From positions 1-39,037 of the forward strand of contig JAFDDG010000034.1 of the NCBI GenBank assembly GCA_019310965.1: DNA of 39,037 nucleotides, in the 5' to 3' direction. How positions within the stretch are numbered: position 1 is the stretch's first letter; each line of letters begins with the position of its first letter. This document shows, piece by piece, positions 8,189-15,353 of the stretch. Made by a program: the position numbers and the translations under genes. The notes under the pieces were generated by a model. It saw nothing but the letters and a program-made list of their open reading frames with translations. It was not told where the DNA came from and made no database searches. This stretch comes from Deltaproteobacteria bacterium (GTDB lineage: Bacteria > Myxococcota_A > UBA9160 > SMWR01).

Positions 8189-9631
8189 GTGAATCGACGT
8201 CCTCTCGCCCTCGCAGCGGTGTGCTGGCTGCTGGCCCCGGCCGGAGCCGCAGCGCCGCCGCAGCCCCATCAGTGCCCAACCATCAGCGGGCCCATCGGCC
8301 CGGGCGTCAGCGACGCCGTCGCCCAGCGCCTACAGGAAGGTCAGCGGCTCTCCCACTCGGACCTGCTGGCGCTGCGCAGCCTGCTCCCCCCGGAGATCTG
8401 GCAGAACCGGCACGTCTTCTTCTATCCCGGCATGGAGATGATGATCGGCGACTGCCACCGGGTCTACGCAGTACCCGAGTTCTATCGCGCGGCCAGCGAG
8501 GCCCACGCGGGCGAGGCGCGACTCGACCCCGAGCGCAACCTCGAGAACTACACGGCGGGTCTGCCCTTCCCGCCGGAGAGCATCGATCTCGAGTCGCCGC
8601 AGGCCGGCGCAAAGTGGGCCTGGAATCTCGAGCGACGCTTCCGCGGCGCCGGGCCCTTCGGAAACTTCCGGTTGGTCGACATCCTCGGGCGCGCCGGGCG
8701 CAGCCATGTCTACGAGGGGTTCTTCTTCTTCCTGCAGACCCGCTTCCGAAGCGACCTGGGGGAGGAGAACCTGACCGTGAGCGACGCCGGCGGCAGCCAG
8801 TGGATCGCCGGGGGCCGTTTTTCCGAACCCCACGCCGCCCGCCACCTGGCCTGGCGCCAGATGCGTCCGATCGAAGCCCAGCAGCGCTACACCACCTCCG
8901 ACGAGACCTTCGTGTACGTGCCCACCCAGCGAAAAGTGCGGCGCGCGGCCACGGCGTGGGTCGATGGCGTGTACCTGCCGCGCTACACGGTGGCCGGCGA
9001 CTCCGGCGGCGGCGGCATCAACGTCGGCGGCGATCTCTACGGCGGCGGAGGGCTCGCCATCAATCCCACGAGCGCGCTCTCGATCCAGCAGACGGAACAC
9101 ATCGACCGCGGCTTCACCGCCCTGGCCCTGCGCCCCAACGCCTACATCTGGCGGGTGCACGGCGAACGCGAGGTGCTGGCGCCCCTCAACAGCTCCCGCC
9201 CGGGCTTTCCGACCAGCGAGAGCCGCAACTTCGGTCCGCACGGCCTCTCCGTGGCCAGCGACCGCTGGGACGTGCGCTGGGCCGTCGTGATCGAAGGCAA
9301 GGCGCTGGAGACGAACCTGGACCACGAGACCATCGTCCTGTACGTCGACTGGCAGACGCAGCAACCGCTCTACGTCGTCACCCGGGCAGGCCGCGGACGC
9401 ATCCTGAACGTGGGGATCCCAGTGCACCGCTACAGCGATGACACGCTGAATTACCCGACCTGGCCCGGCACCCAGCGGGCCAGCGTGTTCGACCCGGTGG
9501 CGGAAGTCTTCTACCGGGTCGCCGACGACAGCGGCTGGCGGCGCGAGTCGTACAATATGCGATCCACGCCGGCCGACGAGCGCCAACGCCGCCGCTTCAC
9601 CTCGACGAGCTTCCTGGTGCGCGGTCGCTGA
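8189..9631 (+). CDS. DUF1329 family periplasmic protein
   Basis: 480-aa exported protein of the DUF1329 family, whose members resemble LolA/LppX-type lipid-binding folds and commonly sit beside DUF1302 outer-membrane proteins and RND/MMPL exporters. The GTG start at 8189 follows GGAGG at a 5-base spacing and gives a signal peptide (MNRRPLALAAVCWLLAPAGA, cleavage near AGAAA). Family features include the tract after ENYTAGLPFP, the RYTTSDETFVYVPTQRKVRR segment, the glycine-rich GGGGINVGGDLYGGGG, and the late segment LYVDWQTQQPLYVVTR. A role in handling hydrophobic molecules in the periplasm is inferred from family and neighbour. It converges with the DUF1302 gene, 26 bp away, and diverges from the histidine kinase gene. 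Confidence 0.88.
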   Translation: MNRRPLALAAVCWLLAPAGAAAPPQPHQCPTISGPIGPGVSDAVAQRLQEGQRLSHSDLLALRSLLPPEIWQNRHVFFYPGMEMMIGDCHRVYAVPEFYRAASEAHAGEARLDPERNLENYTAGLPFPPESIDLESPQAGAKWAWNLERRFRGAGPFGNFRLVDILGRAGRSHVYEGFFFFLQTRFRSDLGEENLTVSDAGGSQWIAGGRFSEPHAARHLAWRQMRPIEAQQRYTTSDETFVYVPTQRKVRRAATAWVDGVYLPRYTVAGDSGGGGINVGGDLYGGGGLAINPTSALSIQQTEHIDRGFTALALRPNAYIWRVHGEREVLAPLNSSRPGFPTSESRNFGPHGLSVASDRWDVRWAVVIEGKALETNLDHETIVLYVDWQTQQPLYVVTRAGRGRILNVGIPVHRYSDDTLNYPTWPGTQRASVFDPVAEVFYRVADDSGWRRESYNMRSTPADERQRRRFTSTSFLVRGR

Positions 9632-9646
9632 CCGCCGAAGCGGTCA
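9629..9646. terminator. Hairpin between convergent DUF1329 and DUF1302 genes
   Basis: TGACCGC-CGAA-GCGGTCA is a perfect seven-pair stem with a four-base loop that begins on the DUF1329 stop codon. It lies in the 26-bp gap between the two convergent genes and could serve both. There is no T-run, so rho-independent action is uncertain. Confidence 0.5.
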
Positions 9647-9657
9647 ATGGAGCGGCG

Positions 9658-12600
9658 TCAGAAAGTCCAACGCAGACGCATCCACATCTCATCGCGCCGA
9701 GAAATCAATGACAGCAGCCGCGTGACGCCGTCTTTATAGGCATTCGGCCCGGCGCGGTTGGAGTCCGGTGCAAAGCCCCGCACAGGCATCGGCACGTACT
9801 CGCTGCGACCCAGGAAGAAGCTCACGCCGAAGGTCACGGAGAAGGCCTCTGTGAAGCGGTACTGCAGCTGCGGCAGGATACCCGCCGAGCGCGACCCGAA
9901 GTCGTACACGGTGATGATCTGCGGCAGGAAGCGGTCCTGGTAGTAGCCCGTGAACATCGCAACCGTGAACAGCACATTGAAGGGGTTCTTGAATGTGGTG
10001 AAGCCGTTCCCGTGTTCCGGGATGTAGTTGAAGAACCACTGGGTGTTGAAGAAGAACGTGCGGTTCGCGTTCAGGAAGTTGATGAACGTGGGGCGATCGA
10101 CCGAGATCGTCAGGTTGAAGGTGTCGCTCCCGGTCGTATTGCTCATCGAGTTGTTGTCGGCCCAAGGCGTCTTGCCGATCCAGGTGAACTCCATGCCCCA
10201 ATTCGTCTTGGTCACGTCTTCGGCAAAGTCCATGGAGAAGCCGAACACATTGCGGCGCTTGTAACGCAGCGCCACCTCGCCACCACTGTGCCAGATGAAG
10301 TCTCGGCGACCGAAGGCCGCATTTCCGCCGGCTCGCGGATCGTTGCGGGACACCCCGGCGACGCCGAGGAAGCCCTTCACGTTGCGACAGTAGTGCGGTG
10401 TCGAGAGCGAACAACGGTCGGGCGCCCAGGGCGCGTTCTGATTGAAGCACTCCGGGTTCTCGGGGTCGTCGCCGCTGACGATGTTGCAGCTGGAAACCGC
10501 CAGGAACAGCTGGAGATTGTACGAGACGGCCGCCAACTCGTTGCGGAAGACCTGGGCGTTGCCATCCAGGAAGTCATCCTCGTAGTCGCGATTCAACGTG
10601 CGACAGAGGTTGTGGCTGTCGCTGATCATCCTCGACTCGAGGGTGGTCGGGTCATCCGGATCGGGCGCCGTTGGATGGAAGTCACCATCCGAATCCCTCC
10701 ACCCGGAGTTCCACGGATGATCACCGGGCACGAACCCAGCGCCGGCCTCCTCACACTGCGCCACCGGGTGGAAGAGGTGCCCCGCGCCCCACGACAGCCG
10801 CGTCCTGAACGGGCTGGTGTGATCTCTTCGCCGGGTGTAGGAGAACCAGGTCGGGTCGGCTTGGCCGTCGCCATAGTGGATGTTCTTCCGTTGGCCGCCG
10901 GGTGCATCCGGATCCGTCAACATCTCATCCCCGTTGTTGAAGCAGCTCTCGTAGAGCTCATTCTGCAGCTCCACGTCTTTCTCGAGCTCGCCCGCCGCGT
11001 TGCGCCGCATGGCCTGGACGTAATAGGTGTCACCGGTGCCGCCATCACTCGTCATGGAGTGGCCAAATACGCAGCCGTCCACGTGCGGTGAGTAGAACGG
11101 CTCGAACTCCACCTCGATCGACAAAGTGCTCTTGTCGACCGTGGCGCTGACGGCGCCGCGGCAGCCGGGCAACTTCACCAGCCCACTGCTGTCGGCGTAG
11201 CGGCTGCCCGGTGCATAGCGCGAGCACACCACGCCGCCGCCGAAAGGCTTGTGCTCCTGGATCACCTCACCGAACTCATCGATGACACGCGACAGGCCGA
11301 TCGTGCCGGGCTGGGGGGTGTCCTTCGCCCAGGTCACCCAGGTATCGATGTCGTAGTCCGTGTTCGTCCGACCGTGCGTACCTTCGAAGCCGGAAAAGGA
11401 CTGCACCACGACACTTGCCTCTGCGTTCAGGACATCGAGGCCGCCGCCGCGTCCCCAGATGCGGCATTCGCTGAGATTTTCCGGTGGGCACACGCAGCCC
11501 TCGCCCGTCTCGTCGTAGCCCGGCTCACCGGGCGCGGCGTTCGGATCGCAGGTGTCCGGGTTCTTGCGCATCCGGTAACGCTGCGACGCGATGCGGGCCA
11601 CCGTCTCGTTCTCGATGTCGATCTCGCCAAAGAGCGCTGCTTCATTACCGATCAGATTCGGACATTTCTTGCCGTCGAAGTTCGGGAGATTCTTGCAATC
11701 TACGATCTCGACGCGCACCACGGCCGCACCCGAGTCGCAGCGCGTGCCGTACGCCGGACCGCATCCAAGCGCGGCCTTCTGCTGCCAGGTGAGCGAATTA
11801 TCCAGCGTCATGGCATCGAATACGTCGCGCGCCATGTCCTTCAGGCGCACATTGCCCGGTGCCAAACCGACACGGAGGTTGAATGCATTGTCCGTGGCGC
11901 CGATGCGGCCGTCGCGCACGTCGCTGTTGAGCGTCGCAAGGCCGACGTGGCGCATCGTCATACCACCAATGTTCCCCTTGGTGGCGCTGATCACTGTGCC
12001 CAACAGATGGTTCGAGTCGGTGAAATTGGGATCGCCTGCAAACGAGACGCTGAACATCTCCGAGAACGGCGGGCCGCTGGCGTCGTTGGCGAGCAGGCTG
12101 TCGGAGCCCCACAGGTTCCAGGCGCAGGCCTCGGGCGCCACCGCCACGGCGATGGACACGGTCCCGCTGCAGATGAAATTGAACAACTGCTGATTGCCAG
12201 GATGATGGACGAGTGCATAGTCCACCGAGAAGCCCTCGCGGGTCCACTGCATCGCGGTGTTCTCGCCGGCCGCGTTCGCTCCGACGGTGAACCCGCTGTA
12301 GGTGTCATCCCTGATGCTGCCGTCGATGACGATTCCCTGGGAGGGGTCGTTGGGGTCGACATATTTGACGTTGCTGCTGTAGTTCTCGAAATCCGCTGGG
12401 TCGCCGGCGAGGCGCTCGTCGAAACGGTTCTCGTTGGGAAAATTCGGCGCGCCACCGGGCTTCAGGCAGTCGGAGTCGGTGCCGATGCCGAAGAGGCTGT
12501 ACGACTCCTTGCGACGCCACCAGTCATCGTTCAGACCGCCGGCCCCATCGAAGTTGTCCTCGAGGCCCGTGGGGCGCACCTGGCGCTCTTCGAAGCCCGC

Positions 12601-15105
12601 AGGGTCACCGCCCTCGAAGCCCGGTAACTCGTTCGAGAGGCGCTCCTCCCGCAGCACGGCTTCCCTGTAGGGGTCGCCGCCGTGAAGCACCGTCAGGCCG
12701 GCGCTCGACCCGTACACGCCGTCGGCCACGAAGGCCGCCCGGTTGCGGCAATCGCCTCTGGCATTCGCCTTGCGCGGCATGGCCGTGTCCGGATCGACGT
12801 TGCGCTCGTAGAAGAAGATGGGCTCGGGGTAGGGAAAATCGTTGTAGCCGTAGAAATCGACGATCGCGAAGCTGAAGCGATCCCAGCGGAACTCGATGCG
12901 ACCGCCGAACTCGAGACCGTCGACGTCGTCCCACCCATTCGGCGGGCGATCGTAGGCGGCGACGCCGACGCCGGTGAGGCTGTGGATGGCGCTGCCGAGG
13001 GTCAGGCCGCAGACGATGTCGGGCGTGTAGGGCTCGCCGCAGGCGCCAAGGTCTGCCGGCTTGACGCGGTCGAAATTCATCGCCAACTCGACGCGCACGT
13101 CCTCGAGCGGACCCACGTCGTAGAGCGAGTAGACGGCGCGCCAGGACAATAGCGCGATGCGCGACTCTTCCAGCGCCGGCAACGAGGCCAGCGCCAGATC
13201 CTGTGGATTGAACTGATCGGTGGTGCGGAAGAGCTCCGTCTTGCCCCAGACGATGTTCTGGAGGCCGGCACGAATCCAGAGCCGACTGTCCAGAGACTCC
13301 AGGTCGATGTAGGCCTCTTTGAGCTCGTAGGTATCGCTCTGGCTCGCGCCGTGATTGAAGGCGCGATCCGTCTCGGTGAAATTGAATTGGTGGTCGTCGA
13401 AGTCGCCGCCACCCGCCGCATACTTCAGCAGCCCGTAGCTGGGGATGTAGAGGCCCTGGGCGTCGAACCCGTCCGTAAGCGCCGCCAGGTTCGACCAATC
13501 CGGCGCCACGCGCATCGGCAACTCGCCTCCGCCGCCCGTCACTCGCACATTGGTGAAGGGGATACAGCCCTTCCGGGTGCCCCAGACCGCGCCCCTTCCT
13601 TTGGGAGCGTACAGCTGCTGGACGGAAAACGTGTCGTCTACCTTTTCTCCCACGACGATATCTCGGCCAACTTTTCTGTCCGGGTTGAAGCACGGGATGA
13701 AGCCGCTGTAGTCCCCGCCGAATGGCTTGTCGCCGCGAACGCCATTGAAGATTCCGTTGAGGGGCCCCGGGGCGAGAATCAATCTCGGAGTGCCGGCGAT
13801 GTTGAACTCCTCCAGCCTCATGTTGCGATCTACCATCTCGCTCAACAGGGTAGTGAGCTGTGTCAGGCGGGGGTCAACCGGGTCCGGACCGTAGTCTACG
13901 TCGATGCGCTCCTCGTCGGGTCCGTCGAAGTTCGAGCAACGCGGATCTATCGGTCGTCCGTCCTCCGCGCAATCCAGATCGTTGAAACGAATACCCGCGC
14001 CCCGCGTGGTCACACCGTCGACCTGCAAGAACACCGGCGTCTCGCGACCGCGCAGCGGATGAGCGCGGTCGCGAAGGGCAGCCAGCGTGTCCCACCGATT
14101 CCCGGGCAACCAGGGACCCATCGGCAACGACGTGCCGTTTCCGCCGCCCGCGCCCGGAAACGAGCGGTGCGCGAACCTCCAGTCGAGGACCGGTTGGAAC
14201 GTGTAGTAGCCAGGATCGTCGCGCAACAGAGCCAGACCGCGGAAATGCTCATCGAACTCCTCGATGCGGCGACCGGGGTCTGGCCGCGCTGTGAGGTCGG
14301 GGTCGTAATAATCCACCCCCAGCGCTTCATAGTCCTGATCGTTGCCCAGCACGCCGTCAGGCCCCTTCGTATCGAAGAGCGTGTCGAAGCCCGGAAAGCC
14401 CTCGCGCTTGCGGACGACGGTCCTGACGCGGCGGTTGTCGATGCAGCCCGGCGCCATTTTCGGATCGCGCGGGTCTTCTGGAGCATCGACGGAATCCGTC
14501 GCATTCGTCACCGGACACTCCGTTTCGATTCCGAAAAACGGCGGTAGATTCGCCACCAGCCCGGGGTGGTATTTGTTGACGTCATTGGCATCCAAGGTGA
14601 GCGGCGTATCGACAACCTCTGTTTCGGCCCAGCCCACCGGGTTCCCGACGTCCCGGCGGATTCGCCTTACGATCCCACTCGGCTCGGTCTGCTCGTTGGC
14701 ATCGATCACACCTCCGAAGTCGATGTCGTTGGCATCGCGCAGGCGCAGCGGCAGATCCTCGGAGTCGTTGCCGTAGACATTCGCGCTCGGCACCGTCCCA
14801 CAGCCCTCGCTGTAGATGCAGTCGTAGCGGCCCTCGATGCGGACATAACCCTGCAACAGGTCGAAGGGCCCCCAGCCGTCGGGGAGAAAGTCAGCCTCGA
14901 TTTCGACGTTGACGACGTTGTACCACTGGGCGAGGTCGAGCTCTTCTTGGAAGTCACGGTTGAGGCCGCGCACCTGCATCTCGGCGAAGCCATGCACCTG
15001 GAGCCCGAGCACCTCTAGCGCCCGCGCGTGCGGGGCGATTCCGAAGAGCCCAACCGTGGCGGCGAGCGCAAAGGAAAAGCATCGCCCCGTGACGGCACTG
15101 GCCAT
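9658..15105 (-). CDS. Very large cysteine-rich DUF1302 family outer-membrane protein
   Basis: 1815-aa exported protein. The ATG at 15105 follows an ideal AGGAGGT and starts a signal peptide (MASAVTGRCFSFALAATVGL, cleavage near AHARA); the frame is open for 42 codons upstream, but without such a site. Family hallmarks are the early VHGFAEMQVRGLNRDF strand, the central LWIRAGLQNIVWGKTELFR followed by DQFNPQDL, and the terminal barrel strands (FINFLNANRTFFFNTQWFFN; RFTEAFSVTFGVSFFLGRSEY) ending in WTF, the aromatic end of a beta-barrel. Typical DUF1302 proteins are far shorter (roughly 500-700 aa). The extra length is hydrophilic, acidic sequence with dozens of cysteines (for example CIYSEGC and CVCPPENLSEC), probably surface loops held by disulfides. 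The function is unknown; hydrophobic substrate passage is inferred from family and DUF1329 pairing. Confidence 0.88.
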   Translation of the reverse strand: MASAVTGRCFSFALAATVGLFGIAPHARALEVLGLQVHGFAEMQVRGLNRDFQEELDLAQWYNVVNVEIEADFLPDGWGPFDLLQGYVRIEGRYDCIYSEGCGTVPSANVYGNDSEDLPLRLRDANDIDFGGVIDANEQTEPSGIVRRIRRDVGNPVGWAETEVVDTPLTLDANDVNKYHPGLVANLPPFFGIETECPVTNATDSVDAPEDPRDPKMAPGCIDNRRVRTVVRKREGFPGFDTLFDTKGPDGVLGNDQDYEALGVDYYDPDLTARPDPGRRIEEFDEHFRGLALLRDDPGYYTFQPVLDWRFAHRSFPGAGGGNGTSLPMGPWLPGNRWDTLAALRDRAHPLRGRETPVFLQVDGVTTRGAGIRFNDLDCAEDGRPIDPRCSNFDGPDEERIDVDYGPDPVDPRLTQLTTLLSEMVDRNMRLEEFNIAGTPRLILAPGPLNGIFNGVRGDKPFGGDYSGFIPCFNPDRKVGRDIVVGEKVDDTFSVQQLYAPKGRGAVWGTRKGCIPFTNVRVTGGGGELPMRVAPDWSNLAALTDGFDAQGLYIPSYGLLKYAAGGGDFDDHQFNFTETDRAFNHGASQSDTYELKEAYIDLESLDSRLWIRAGLQNIVWGKTELFRTTDQFNPQDLALASLPALEESRIALLSWRAVYSLYDVGPLEDVRVELAMNFDRVKPADLGACGEPYTPDIVCGLTLGSAIHSLTGVGVAAYDRPPNGWDDVDGLEFGGRIEFRWDRFSFAIVDFYGYNDFPYPEPIFFYERNVDPDTAMPRKANARGDCRNRAAFVADGVYGSSAGLTVLHGGDPYREAVLREERLSNELPGFEGGDPAGFEERQVRPTGLEDNFDGAGGLNDDWWRRKESYSLFGIGTDSDCLKPGGAPNFPNENRFDERLAGDPADFENYSSNVKYVDPNDPSQGIVIDGSIRDDTYSGFTVGANAAGENTAMQWTREGFSVDYALVHHPGNQQLFNFICSGTVSIAVAVAPEACAWNLWGSDSLLANDASGPPFSEMFSVSFAGDPNFTDSNHLLGTVISATKGNIGGMTMRHVGLATLNSDVRDGRIGATDNAFNLRVGLAPGNVRLKDMARDVFDAMTLDNSLTWQQKAALGCGPAYGTRCDSGAAVVRVEIVDCKNLPNFDGKKCPNLIGNEAALFGEIDIENETVARIASQRYRMRKNPDTCDPNAAPGEPGYDETGEGCVCPPENLSECRIWGRGGGLDVLNAEASVVVQSFSGFEGTHGRTNTDYDIDTWVTWAKDTPQPGTIGLSRVIDEFGEVIQEHKPFGGGVVCSRYAPGSRYADSSGLVKLPGCRGAVSATVDKSTLSIEVEFEPFYSPHVDGCVFGHSMTSDGGTGDTYYVQAMRRNAAGELEKDVELQNELYESCFNNGDEMLTDPDAPGGQRKNIHYGDGQADPTWFSYTRRRDHTSPFRTRLSWGAGHLFHPVAQCEEAGAGFVPGDHPWNSGWRDSDGDFHPTAPDPDDPTTLESRMISDSHNLCRTLNRDYEDDFLDGNAQVFRNELAAVSYNLQLFLAVSSCNIVSGDDPENPECFNQNAPWAPDRCSLSTPHYCRNVKGFLGVAGVSRNDPRAGGNAAFGRRDFIWHSGGEVALRYKRRNVFGFSMDFAEDVTKTNWGMEFTWIGKTPWADNNSMSNTTGSDTFNLTISVDRPTFINFLNANRTFFFNTQWFFNYIPEHGNGFTTFKNPFNVLFTVAMFTGYYQDRFLPQIITVYDFGSRSAGILPQLQYRFTEAFSVTFGVSFFLGRSEYVPMPVRGFAPDSNRAGPNAYKDGVTRLLSLISRRDEMWMRLRWTF

Positions 15106-15253
15106 GACACCTCCTGCTACCAGCGTCGCGACCGGTGCTACCGGCGCGCTTCCCCCGGACCCCTCAACACATGTCCCAAGCGGGCGAGATCTCCCCTGTT
15201 TCGACGGCGGAGAAGCGGGCGCGAACCCCACCAGACGAGCATTCCCCTCGGCT

Positions 15254-15268
15254 CAAACGCTTCGTTTG
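15254..15268. promoter_or_regulatory. 15-bp palindrome upstream of the DUF1302 gene
   Basis: CAAACGCTTCGTTTG is a perfect dyad (six-base arms, three-base centre) about 150 bp upstream of the DUF1302 start. It lies in the only sizeable gap before that gene and looks like a dimeric regulator's operator. It could also be a small transcript hairpin. The cognate protein cannot be named. Confidence 0.4.
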
Positions 15269-15274
15269 TACTCC

Positions 15275-15344
15275 GCGGCGAGACCGAAAATCAACCGGTT
15301 TTTGGGGGACTTGCACTCTGCGCGCGGGCTCGGAGTCTCGCCGC
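15275..15344. terminator. Inverted repeat after topB
   Basis: GCGGCGAGAC (15275-15284) and GTCTCGCCGC (15335-15344) are exact reverse complements separated by 50 bases. They lie 10-79 bases after the topB stop codon on the minus strand. The long loop makes it a weak terminator candidate; it may instead insulate topB from the DUF1302 gene. Confidence 0.35.
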
Positions 15345-15353
15345 GAGAAGTGA

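Noticed and set aside
13351..14547. 398-codon plus-strand frame
   Set aside because: Antisense to the DUF1302 gene; no start signal and no family likeness.
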